Assembly: GCA_016213425.1 (NCBI GenBank)
Contig: JACRAI010000044.1
Span: forward strand, 1-9,522
Direction of reading: 5' to 3'
DNA length: 9,522 bases
Source of the DNA: an archaeon
GTDB taxonomy: Archaea; Nanobdellota; Nanobdellia; Woesearchaeales; ARS49
The position numbers and the translations under genes were made by a program. How positions within the stretch are numbered: position 1 is the stretch's first letter; every line of letters begins with the position of its first letter. Shown piece after piece: positions 1-7,700 of this stretch. The notes beneath the pieces are model-generated. The model worked only from the letters and a program-made list of their open reading frames with translations, made no database searches and was not told the DNA's origin.

Positions 1-102
1 AATACCCCCAGTTCTAAAGAAAAGAATTTTTTTAGTATTTTCTATTGACGCATTTTTTTTAATAGGTAAAAATTTTCCTAAATTGCAAACTAGTTTACGC
101 AT
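1..102 (-). CDS. GT9 (heptosyltransferase-like) glycosyltransferase, N-terminus only, runs off the left edge
   Basis: An open frame starts with ATG at 102 and stays open for 34 codons to the window edge. Its last visible residues, KKILFFRTGGI, match the first beta strand and glycine-rich acceptor loop that open GT9 enzymes (typically K-ILLIR-GGIGD). The full-length GT9 at 2550-3671 has the equivalent KKILLIKLWAVGD after a similar 30-residue N-terminal extension. An in-frame TAA lies upstream, and no other ATG falls between it and 102, which supports this start. The gene lies 34 bases behind the stop of the GT-C-like gene in the same direction, so it may continue that operon or start its own transcript. 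No Shine-Dalgarno sequence precedes it. Family assignment rests on about 11 residues, so it is likely but not certain; acceptor and sugar donor cannot be told. Confidence 0.6.
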   Translation of the reverse strand, partial: MRKLVCNLGKFLPIKKNASIENTKKILFFRTGGI

Positions 103-120
103 AGAATTAAGAAAGATAAT

Positions 121-130
121 TGATTTTTAA
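121..130 (-). promoter_or_regulatory. Possible TATA box for the partial GT9 gene
   Basis: Read on the minus strand this is TTAAAAATCA, centred about 24 bases upstream of the ATG at 102. That is near the spacing expected for a leaderless archaeal transcript, and the gene has no Shine-Dalgarno sequence. The region is AT-rich throughout and no convincing BRE is visible, so the call is weak. Confidence 0.25.
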
Positions 131-136
131 GGATTG

Positions 137-1885
137 TTAATTTATCATTTGGTAAACTTTAGTTTTATTCTCAGAATTAAATACTTCCTTTAATTGAGTG
201 TTTAGCTCTTCAATCCAAGGTTGTTCTTGACTTGTATAGTTAGGAATGATTAGTAATAAATCAAATGTTTTGAACTCGTCTCCTCTTAATGAGGGATCAA
301 TCCAGGTGTTTTTTGGCTCAAAAGTTATGTTGTACTTTTCAAGTGTTTTCCTATTGTTAGGTGTATCAAATAAAATTAAAGGATCAAATGGGCTTATCGC
401 CCCATTATCATAACTGTATTCTGTAGGAATCCATTCTTCGCTCCACAACAAATACTTGATATTAAATTGTTTGATAAGATCCTGTCTTACTTTGCTATTG
501 TTTCCGTAAAGAATTATTGCAGAAGCCAAAACTCTCTCCTCCATGTCAAGGTAAGGGCTGTTTTGAGCTCTTCTAGTATTAAGAACTTTTCTTCCAGTAA
601 GGGCATTTAAAACAAAGCTCAATTCGTTTGAACTAATAAAAACATCATTTATATTTGTGTTTTTAAGAATAAATTCCTGCAAATCTAAAAATTTTTTAGG
701 AAGTTCTGACCTTGCGGTTTTATACCATTGATTGTCTTCTTTTTCTTTACTGAAATTGTACCAAGCAAGAAGCAGCAATAAAATAATTATGCCCGAATAA
801 ACATGTTCTTTTTTGAATCTGATCTTATTCATTAAATAACTAATACTAAATCCAGATAAGAAAATTGCGTTATAAAAAAACAGCATATCATTCACTCTTA
901 CAGGATAAAAATCTATTCCTAATAAAGGACGAGTTAAAAAGTAATGGAACAAAATTAAAAAAGAAGATAGATTAAAGATGTAAAGAAAACTGACATGATA
1001 ACTGTTCTTTTTTGCCAAAAATAAAAGAACAAAACCTATCAAGGCAAATAACGCCGCGATTATAGAGCTAAAATTTTTTAATGAAAAAGAATAATTAAAA
1101 AAATAACCCACAATCACATTTTTGACATAGTTTAATTGAACTGAAACATTTGAAAAATCTTCATTATTCCATTCTAAATAGTGATTTGCAGATTTAAGAT
1201 GATAAACAAAAACTGGCTTGAACCAATACAATTGAGCAATTACCAGCCCTATCAATAAAACAACCAAAACAGGTTTAATTGAGTTCCATTTTAACTCTTT
1301 AAAGTATAACGTAAAGATAACTATTAATGCGCTAGCGGCAATAAAACTCACGGGGTGAGCAATTCCTAGAATTCCGTAAATCACTCCTAAAATATATTTA
1401 TTTTTTTTTCCACTAAAAAAATCGTAAAGGTAAATGTAAAACAAAGGCATTAAAACTAGTTGAGTGAAAACTCCGTACTTAAGTATAATTAGTCTGCTTA
1501 TTGGAATGTAAAGCAAGGTTAAAATTATTGCAATAAAATCATCAGTAAATATTTTCTTGAGAAGTTTGTATATTAATAAAATAGAAAGAACTGCAGATAA
1601 AAAAGATGAATAAATTAAAGCATTCATGGCTTGGAGCCCAGTTATTTTTGCTATAAAAGCAACATATACTGGAAACAAAGGAAGATAACCGGGTAGATTT
1701 TCTAAAATATTGTATCCTGCAAACCATTTTCCACCATCTTTAATGTGTTGAACTTGTCCTAATTGATGATAATAATCTCCTCCATAAATTGGTGAAGGCA
1801 ATTGTTTGAACTCGTTAACAAGAAAGTAAAGATTTATTAGAAATACCAACAAAACTAAAGTTAAGAAGAAATTTGATAGTTTCAT
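137..1885 (-). CDS. GT-C-like polytopic membrane glycosyltransferase
   Basis: A 582-residue integral membrane protein. I count roughly 11-12 hydrophobic segments between residues 5 and 377, followed by a soluble tail of about 200 residues (378-582) predicted to be outside. The layout is that of GT-C enzymes, which use polyprenyl-phosphate sugars outside the cell. The first loop carries an acidic residue (GGDYYHQ, D37), where GT-C enzymes place their catalytic acid. HP at 177-178 and an arginine-rich loop (YPVRVND, 327-333) also recall archaeal GT-C and PTPS-related membrane proteins. The tail segment GRKVLNTRRAQNSP (431-444) resembles a motif I recall from uncharacterised archaeal members. 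The start ATG overlaps the TGA of the preceding GT2 gene (ATGA), implying coupled translation as the last full gene of the operon. It ends in TAA. Likely role: adding a sugar to the lipid-linked glycan or to a surface polymer. The exact substrate is unknown, and the GT-C assignment is by architecture rather than a diagnostic motif. Confidence 0.65.
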   Translation of the reverse strand: MKLSNFFLTLVLLVFLINLYFLVNEFKQLPSPIYGGDYYHQLGQVQHIKDGGKWFAGYNILENLPGYLPLFPVYVAFIAKITGLQAMNALIYSSFLSAVLSILLIYKLLKKIFTDDFIAIILTLLYIPISRLIILKYGVFTQLVLMPLFYIYLYDFFSGKKNKYILGVIYGILGIAHPVSFIAASALIVIFTLYFKELKWNSIKPVLVVLLIGLVIAQLYWFKPVFVYHLKSANHYLEWNNEDFSNVSVQLNYVKNVIVGYFFNYSFSLKNFSSIIAALFALIGFVLLFLAKKNSYHVSFLYIFNLSSFLILFHYFLTRPLLGIDFYPVRVNDMLFFYNAIFLSGFSISYLMNKIRFKKEHVYSGIIILLLLLAWYNFSKEKEDNQWYKTARSELPKKFLDLQEFILKNTNINDVFISSNELSFVLNALTGRKVLNTRRAQNSPYLDMEERVLASAIILYGNNSKVRQDLIKQFNIKYLLWSEEWIPTEYSYDNGAISPFDPLILFDTPNNRKTLEKYNITFEPKNTWIDPSLRGDEFKTFDLLLIIPNYTSQEQPWIEELNTQLKEVFNSENKTKVYQMIN

Positions 1886-2553
1886 TCTATGATTATATTT
1901 CTCACCATTTTAATAAAATCTTTAATTGCGTTCAGTTTAGAAGCCCCGCCTCTTGCAGGATAATGAATTTTAACCTGCTTATATTTTAACCTTCTTTTAA
2001 CACTTCTTTTTGAGAGTGCAGTTATCATATCTAACCCTGTTGGAAGCGTTTCTGGATTTAGCGTTAATAGTTTTTCACGCTTAAATAAACGCATTCCCGA
2101 AGTAACATCTATGTATTTTCCAGTCCAAACAAGAAAAAAGTATCTTATTATTGTGTTGCCTATTTTTCTTAGTAGAGGCATTTCATTTTTTTTTCCGCCG
2201 AAACGATTTCCAACTACAAAATCTAACTCCTTTTCTTTTAATAATTCCAGCATAGATGAAAAATATTCTGGAGGATAAGTCAAATCTGCATCAAGAAAAC
2301 CTATGTATTCTGTTTTTGAATTTAAAAAACCTGTAGCTAAAGCTCCACCGTACCCTTTGTTTTGTTGTGTTATAACTGTTAAATTATTGTATCTGTTTTT
2401 TAAATTTTTCAATATATTTTCGGTATTATCTTTTGAGCCGTCGTTTACAGCTAAAATTGCGCTTTTAGGCAGGGATTTATTAACTTCTTTTATTGTTTTC
2501 TCAATTGATGCTTCTTCATTATAAACCGGAATAACTATTGTCAATTCACTCAT
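1882..2553 (-). CDS. GT2 family glycosyltransferase, DPM1/dolichol-phosphate sugar synthase-like
   Basis: A 223-residue GT-A fold enzyme without membrane segments, the size of a minimal DPM1-type synthase. Visible motifs are VIPVYNEE (7-14) for the nucleotide-binding start, NDGSKDNT (37-44), NKGYGGAL (65-72), and the metal-binding DAD at 88-90 followed by LTYPP. GNRF (115-118) and DVTSGMRLF (149-157) follow, the latter corresponding to the acceptor and catalytic region of DPM-like enzymes. Family knowledge says such proteins move mannose, glucose or another hexose from a nucleotide sugar to polyprenyl phosphate, though some act on other lipid acceptors. Its ATG overlaps the TGA of the GT9 gene before it, and its own TGA overlaps the ATG of the GT-C gene after it. 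That placement suggests it may make the lipid-phosphate sugar that the GT-C protein uses. No Shine-Dalgarno sequence precedes it, which fits coupling to the upstream gene. Confidence 0.85.
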   Translation of the reverse strand: MSELTIVIPVYNEEASIEKTIKEVNKSLPKSAILAVNDGSKDNTENILKNLKNRYNNLTVITQQNKGYGGALATGFLNSKTEYIGFLDADLTYPPEYFSSMLELLKEKELDFVVGNRFGGKKNEMPLLRKIGNTIIRYFFLVWTGKYIDVTSGMRLFKREKLLTLNPETLPTGLDMITALSKRSVKRRLKYKQVKIHYPARGGASKLNAIKDFIKMVRNIIIE

Positions 2554-3671
2554 TTTTGTTTTAAAAAATCATTTTGTTTTATATAATTAACTGCTCTAAG
2601 CACTTCTTCTACACTTATTTCCTGCATACAAGCATATCTATCGGTTTTTCTCAAGCAGTCAGGTGTTCTTCCTTTATCATTAATTATGCAAGGCGAACAT
2701 GACAAATTTTTGTATATTGCAATATTATTTTTACCATAAGGCTTCCATAACGTCGGGGTAGTTGGACCAAATAATCCTATCGTTTTAACTCCTTGAGCAG
2801 CCGCAATATGCATTGGGCCAGTATCAATGCTAATAAATAAATTCATTGTCTTAATTAACTCACAAGTTTCTAATAGAGAAAATTCTCCTGCACTGTTTAT
2901 TGCGGAACTTTTCATATGTGTAAATATTTGCTCTATTTTACTTTTTTCATTTTTTGAACCAACAAAAATTACTTGATAGTTTTGTTCTGAAAGATTGTCT
3001 GCCAGTTCTGCCCATTTTTTGTCATCCCAAATTCTTGTTTTAGAAGCGGATTCTGCAGTTCCAACACAAAGTCCAACAATTTTTTTGTTTATTTTTTTTG
3101 AAAAAATATCGATTTTTGCCTCGTCTTGCTTGCTTGAATTAATAGGGATCAGTTTATCATAATTAACTGTGAATCCTAGAGCTCTGATCATATCTAGATA
3201 GTTTTGAACCATGTGCTGTTTTTTATCATGATCAACTTGAACATCATACAATATAGATCGATGTTGGTTTGAGAATCCTATTTTTGTTTTTCCCATCCAA
3301 AAAGAGAGCAATGCGGAAATATTCAAGTACGGTTCTGTGTCGAATGCTAAATCATATTGTCTGAATAAAGATAATAGTTGTAAGTAATTGTTTGATTCAA
3401 AAAGAAGAATTCTTTTTATATCTTTGTTATGCTTGAAAATTTCTTGATTTCTTTTTCTTGCCAATATATCTATTTCAGAGTTAGGAAATTTTTCTCTCAA
3501 CGCGTTTATTAAAGGTAAGGTTACAACAGAGTCCCCCACTGCCCAGAGTTTTATTAACAAAATTTTTTTGACATCTTTGTTTTTAGAAAAAAACACACTA
3601 AAAACACTTAAAAAATAACAAAGAGGAATTCCTATAATTTTGTCAACGCTCTTGTACAAATCGATTTTCAT
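2550..3671 (-). CDS. GT9 family glycosyltransferase, ADP-heptose:LPS heptosyltransferase-like
   Basis: A 373-residue GT-B enzyme of the family that holds bacterial heptosyltransferases (WaaC/WaaF/WaaQ). After a hydrophobic N-terminal stretch (about 11-29, perhaps membrane-associating) comes KKILLIKLWAVGDSVVTLPL (35-54). Its D47 matches the catalytic aspartate of the acceptor domain. The donor domain starts at KIVGLCVGT (197-205) and contains DTGPMHIAAA (283-292) and GLFGPTTPTLWKPYG (299-313), both hallmarks of GT9 nucleotide-sugar binding. The C-terminal cysteines C325, C328, C339 and C348 follow the pattern seen in several bacterial GT9 proteins. The start ATG overlaps the TGA of the DUF2304 gene. 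The family is mainly known from Gram-negative LPS core synthesis. Here the donor may be ADP-heptose or another sugar, and the acceptor is probably a lipid-linked glycan; neither can be read from the sequence. Horizontal origin from bacteria is plausible but untested. Confidence 0.88.
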   Translation of the reverse strand: MKIDLYKSVDKIIGIPLCYFLSVFSVFFSKNKDVKKILLIKLWAVGDSVVTLPLINALREKFPNSEIDILARKRNQEIFKHNKDIKRILLFESNNYLQLLSLFRQYDLAFDTEPYLNISALLSFWMGKTKIGFSNQHRSILYDVQVDHDKKQHMVQNYLDMIRALGFTVNYDKLIPINSSKQDEAKIDIFSKKINKKIVGLCVGTAESASKTRIWDDKKWAELADNLSEQNYQVIFVGSKNEKSKIEQIFTHMKSSAINSAGEFSLLETCELIKTMNLFISIDTGPMHIAAAQGVKTIGLFGPTTPTLWKPYGKNNIAIYKNLSCSPCIINDKGRTPDCLRKTDRYACMQEISVEEVLRAVNYIKQNDFLKQK

Positions 3672-3994
3672 TTTTTTCTAAGAGACAACTCTCTAACTAG
3701 CTCTGTTATTTCTTGCTCGATTTTGTCTTGTTTCACATACATTCTGAAAATTAAATAGAATAATAAAATTATGCTCAAATAAATAACTAAATCAACAGGC
3801 CTTTCTATCCCAATTTTAAAAGAGACCAGTCCTGCCAATTCAGGATTTAATGCTAACAAAGACACGCCAAGCCAGATTATACTCCAAAAAATAAATTCAG
3901 AAGTGTTGAGTTTGTTGTCTTTAAATCTAAGGATAGCTCTGCTCCATGCAAATAGTGCAAAAACAAGTATTATTACACTTATTGCTTGGATCAT
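3668..3994 (-). CDS. DUF2304 small membrane protein, GT2 partner
   Basis: A 108-residue protein with three hydrophobic segments (about 2-17, 33-52 and 67-87) and a charged cytoplasmic tail. Conserved-looking positions fit the DUF2304 family: ILRFKDNKLNTSEFIFW (21-37), W41, P51, GIERPVDLVIY (62-72), and the closing EQEITELVRELSL (93-105). In many archaea and bacteria this family sits directly next to a DPM1-like GT2 gene. It is thought to anchor or assist that enzyme at the membrane, much as the small membrane subunits do for eukaryotic DPM1; its biochemical function is not established. Here it follows such a GT2 with a one-base overlap (TAATG) and has the only strong Shine-Dalgarno sequence in the operon. 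Its TGA overlaps the ATG of the GT9 gene. Confidence 0.88.
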   Translation of the reverse strand: MIQAISVIILVFALFAWSRAILRFKDNKLNTSEFIFWSIIWLGVSLLALNPELAGLVSFKIGIERPVDLVIYLSIILLFYLIFRMYVKQDKIEQEITELVRELSLRKK

Positions 3995-4668
3995 TATCTT
4001 AAGAACCTCCTAAAAAACATTCGGTATAATATCTTGAAAGCATCCCAAGATCTTTGACCGTGATTTAAAGAATACTGCGTATACTTTATAGTTACAGGCA
4101 CCTCTTTGTAAACTAACTTATTTTTGCTTATTTGTTCGAGAATTTCTGAAGCATGCTCCATTCTATCTGCGGTCAAATTTATTTTTTGAGCAGCAGTTCT
4201 AGAGAAAGCTCTCAATCCATTATGTGAGTCTGTCAAATTTAGCCCATACATTCTTGAAAGTAAAATAGCCCCCCCTCTTAAAAAAAGACGTCTTATAAAT
4301 GGCGCATTTGTTGTGTTTTCTAAAAATCTGCTTCCAATACAAATTTCAGCTTCATTATTTAATATCGGAGCCGTTAATTTAGAGATATCTTCAGGCAGGT
4401 GTTGTCCATCAGAGTCAAAAGTTACTATTACATCTGCATTTTTGGATAAGCAATGTTTTATTCCTGTTTTTAATGCAGCTCCTTGTCCTCTATTTATTGC
4501 GTGAACTAGAACTTCTGCCCCTGCATTTTGAGCAATTTCTGCTGTTTTGTCTTGACTGCCATCATCTACAACAATAAGATTGTTATAATTTTTATTCTTT
4601 AATTCCTTAATTACGTCACCTATTTTTTTTTCCTCATTAAATGCAGGTATTACAACGAAAGTATTCAT
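3994..4668 (-). CDS. GT2 family glycosyltransferase, dolichol-phosphate mannosyltransferase-like
   Basis: A 224-residue soluble GT-A enzyme with a full set of DPM1-like motifs: VIPAFNEE (6-13), DDGSQD (35-40), NRGQGAALKTG (59-69), the DSDGQH metal and catalytic motif (85-90), GSRF (112-115), DSHNGLRAF (147-155) and EHASEIL (171-177). The C-terminal NHGQRSWDAFKI is also typical. It probably loads a hexose from GDP- or UDP-sugar onto polyprenyl phosphate at the inner membrane face. It is the first gene of the operon. The ATG at 4668 has no Shine-Dalgarno sequence but lies about 27 bases from a TATA-like box, so a leaderless mRNA is likely. The DUF2304 gene follows with a TAATG overlap, a widespread partnership. 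Its basic C-terminus (RMFFRRFLR) may bind the membrane or the partner. It is distinct from the second GT2 of the operon, so two different donor lipids or steps are possible. Confidence 0.9.
   Translation of the reverse strand: MNTFVVIPAFNEEKKIGDVIKELKNKNYNNLIVVDDGSQDKTAEIAQNAGAEVLVHAINRGQGAALKTGIKHCLSKNADVIVTFDSDGQHLPEDISKLTAPILNNEAEICIGSRFLENTTNAPFIRRLFLRGGAILLSRMYGLNLTDSHNGLRAFSRTAAQKINLTADRMEHASEILEQISKNKLVYKEVPVTIKYTQYSLNHGQRSWDAFKILYRMFFRRFLR
4006..4011 (-). promoter_or_regulatory. Strong Shine-Dalgarno site for the DUF2304 gene
   Basis: AGGAGG on the minus strand, 11 bases before the ATG at 3994. It lies inside the last codons of the upstream GT2 gene, where it encodes its Arg-Arg pair (residues 220-221). 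It marks the start of DUF2304 and suggests that this protein is translated independently as well as by coupling. Confidence 0.75.
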
Positions 4669-4690
4669 GTTATATTGTCTTTATTTTTTC

Positions 4691-4700
4691 ATTAAAAAGC
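4691..4700 (-). promoter_or_regulatory. Archaeal TATA-like promoter of the glycosyltransferase operon
   Basis: The minus-strand sequence GCTTTTTAAT is centred about 27 bases upstream of the GT2 start codon at 4668. This places transcription start at or next to the A of the ATG, as in leaderless archaeal genes. It agrees with the lack of a ribosome binding site there and with the 99-base gap after aglB. There is no strong BRE. Confidence 0.45.
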
Positions 4701-4714
4701 TTATGGATCTATGT

Positions 4715-4767
4715 TTGGTTTGGAGTTATTGGTTCGGGGTTTGTAGTAAATGCGAACCGTAAACCAG
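4715..4767. repeat. Nested inverted repeat between aglB and the GT operon
   Basis: Two perfect inverted repeats are nested: TGGTTT (4716-4721) with AAACCA (4761-4766), and inside them GGTTCG (4731-4736) with CGAACC (4753-4758). The 4715/4767 pair extends the outer stem by one wobble. As RNA from the minus strand, the element begins directly after the aglB TAG stop. The two stems are separated by 2 bases on one side and 9 on the other, and the apical loop is 16 bases. No U-rich tract follows, so it is not a standard intrinsic terminator. It may be a 3' end structure of the aglB transcript, an mRNA-stability element, or a protein-binding site. Function unknown. Confidence 0.5.
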
Positions 4768-7700
4768 CTATTCAGTTATTTTTTCTACTTTTAATTTAAA
4801 ATATATTGTTTCATTGCCGAACTTTTTTTGGGCTTCTTCAGGCAGCGGAGCGCCAGCAATATTTAGAGTTAATATTGCTTCTTCACCTTTTTTTATTCCA
4901 AGAAGAGAATTATATATGTCTTTTTGCATATTCTCATTCATTTGTAAATTTGCTGGTTTAGTTTTGTAATCTTCGAATTTTGAATCTTTGGTTATGTTTT
5001 TCTCTCTCCAATCTTGTATAGATGAGTCCAAAACCGTGCCTTTTTCAGTCCACATTAAGTAGTTTACTGAAACAGTTGAACCGGTAGTTACTTGCTCTTT
5101 TTCTACAGTTCCATCTAAAGTGTTTGTTTGAGTTCCTTTCCAATCAACTTCCCAAACATATATTTTACCTTGTAATACTTGATTTGTCTCTTTTACTAGT
5201 TTGAAATGTTTTAATCCGTGTCCTCTTAAAAAGAACAGTCTTGTGAACATACTTCCTGCTAAAGGTGTTTGTGCAACGATGCTTTCATAATTACCTCCTT
5301 TTTTAATTAATACTGCATCTATACCTGTTTTTTGATCAGAAATTTTGTCTTGCCAGGCGCCTTTTGTATCTATGTAGTGTATGCCTTCTACGGGTATTGC
5401 TTGATTTTGATCAACTAAAAAGTAGGGTGTTTCATTTATTAGTACTAATCCATTGCTGCAGCCAACATCTTTGTCTTTTGTCTCGCAGCTAACCATGGGG
5501 TCTTCTTGGCCTACATAAGAATCCCAGTCTCCTATCCAAGAGTTTGCGTTTTTTTCAGCTTCTTCTCCATTCTTGATTTTGCTTAATTTATCATAAAGAG
5601 TGCTTGCTTCTGTTTCTGGGATTTTATACTCTTCTTTAAGATAATCAATTACTTCTTTTTTCGAATCTGTTCTGTGATTTGTCCACAAATCTGACTTAAT
5701 AAAGTCCCAATTTCCAAAGTGAGCCCAAACACCCGCTTTACTTATCATGTCTGCAGAAGCAATCAAGAATGCTTGTGGTGGTTCGCAATGCGTGTAAGAT
5801 AGAATTTTTTCAGTTTCTTCTTCAGTGAAATCTTTCATCATTAAAACTTCTTTTGCATCATCCTTGTTTAATGTAATTATTTTATAGAGTGTATTTACTG
5901 ATTTAGGAGTGCTATTAAGTTTTTTGTTCACTTCTTCAAAAGCGTTGTTGCTTCCGCAGTCTAGCATTCTTAAAATTCCTATGGCTTCATCTTCATTATT
6001 TGATAAAAGCAGTTTTCCAACCCAGTGAGCCATTGGTGAATTTTGTGACGCTCCGTCAAAAGTTACAGCTCTATCTGCTATGTACTTAAAGTGATGACCG
6101 AAATCCCACCAACTAGTAATTATTGCGCTTTCATTGCTGTTATCCTTAATATAATTAAGTGCATCCCACCATCCATCATTAACTATTGGTAGTTCGCCAG
6201 CATATTTAGGCATATCTCCAAATATCGACTTGTAAGAAGCATTCACCGGAGAGACATAAAGAGATAGAATGATTAAGAGCAGAATAATTTGAGGTATTAA
6301 TTTAGGAACTTTCAAGTATTTTTTAGACAGATTGGATAAAGAATGGATAACTGAAGAAGCACCTATTCCGAATAACATACTCATTGCAGGTATAAATAGC
6401 AACAAGAATCTTGTTCCCTTTGTGCTGGCATAAAGTGTTACTATAAACCAAATAACCAAATAAAAAGAACCTAAAATTGTTTTTGATTCGTGCTTTATTA
6501 ATAAAATGGCTGCGCCAAAGATTGAAAGCAGCAATAAAAATATACCTACACCTTCAAGTGTTCCTATTATTGATTGCTCACTAAGTTCGGCAACAGTAGT
6601 GTAAACATTAGGCCATAAACCTGATGAAACAGAATCTTTTATGCTTGTGAAATTAAATGGTGCTGAAAGAACAGAAAAAAATGTCGAAGGATGTGCAAAC
6701 ACAAAACTTACAAAAATAAATGTAAGCAGCAAGAAAATAATTGTTACTTTAGTGATGTTTTTTATTTCTTCAGTTGTTTTTCTATAAATAAAATATTTGT
6801 ACGCAACAGTTACTGCTGCGCTTCCTAATAATAAGTAAAATGTAAACCACCAACCCAACCAGGTTCTTGAGAATATTGCAAGTGATAATGCGCTTAGACC
6901 TGCAAGAATTATTTTGTTTTTGACTTCTTTTGCAATAACTGCTTCAAAAAACAGCCAAGAAACTAATAAAGGGAAAAATACATTGTAAAAATCTGTATCC
7001 GCGTATCCCCAGGAAGTTCTGGATAAAAACATGAAATGCACTAGCAATAAATTTGAAGCAAGAAATGCGCCTAAGTTATTGCTTATTCTTCTTGTCAAAA
7101 AAAATATTGGAAATAATGACAGTAAAGTAAATAATACTGGAAGGTATGATGTTGTGTAGAGTATATGAATATTGCTGTTGAAGAAACTAACTAATTTATA
7201 GAAATATGCAATGACCAGAACATGTATTTTAGTCTGCAAATCTGCATCTCTACCTATTGGTGCTATTGCATGATAATCCCAAGGAATGCCGTCCTTTGTT
7301 GAATCTCCAAAAGAGCCGTGATCTAAATAATTTTCTGCATATCTGACATAGTTGTAAGGATCTATATCGGGCATGTAAGGATAACTTTTTCCTTTGTACT
7401 CAAATTTATACTGTTCTTTTAACGCGTTTGTCTGGTCTGTTATAACTGATTTATATTCTTCTTGATTATCTTTTTTCCATGTTTTTATTCCTTCTTTGAT
7501 TAGTTCATTTTTCTTTTCTTCAGATAGATGAGGCCATTTATTATTTATTTCAGAAGAAACTTGAGATTCTACTAATCTGTCTACATTTGAAGCAACTATT
7601 CCATCAATTGCAGGCATTTCTTTTGCTTGAAGTCTCATCCAAATTCCTCCCCAAGGAAGGAACCCTGCGTTAGGAAGAAATTGAAGTAATATTAGAAGTA

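Noticed and set aside
1542..1727. Short minus-strand frame inside the GT-C gene
   Set aside because: It is wholly inside a convincing membrane protein gene in another frame of the same strand and has no domain or ribosome site of its own.
2303..2524. Short plus-strand frame opposite the second GT2
   Set aside because: It is antisense to a clear GT2 gene with intact motifs; the frame is a by-product of its codon pattern.
4313..4504. Short plus-strand frame opposite the first GT2
   Set aside because: It is antisense to conserved GT2 motifs, with no promoter and no recognisable protein features.
4731..4758. tRNA-like GGTTCG T-loop motif in the gap after aglB
   Set aside because: No acceptor stem, D arm or anticodon arm can be formed around it. 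The motif is explained by the inverted repeat GGTTCG/CGAACC.
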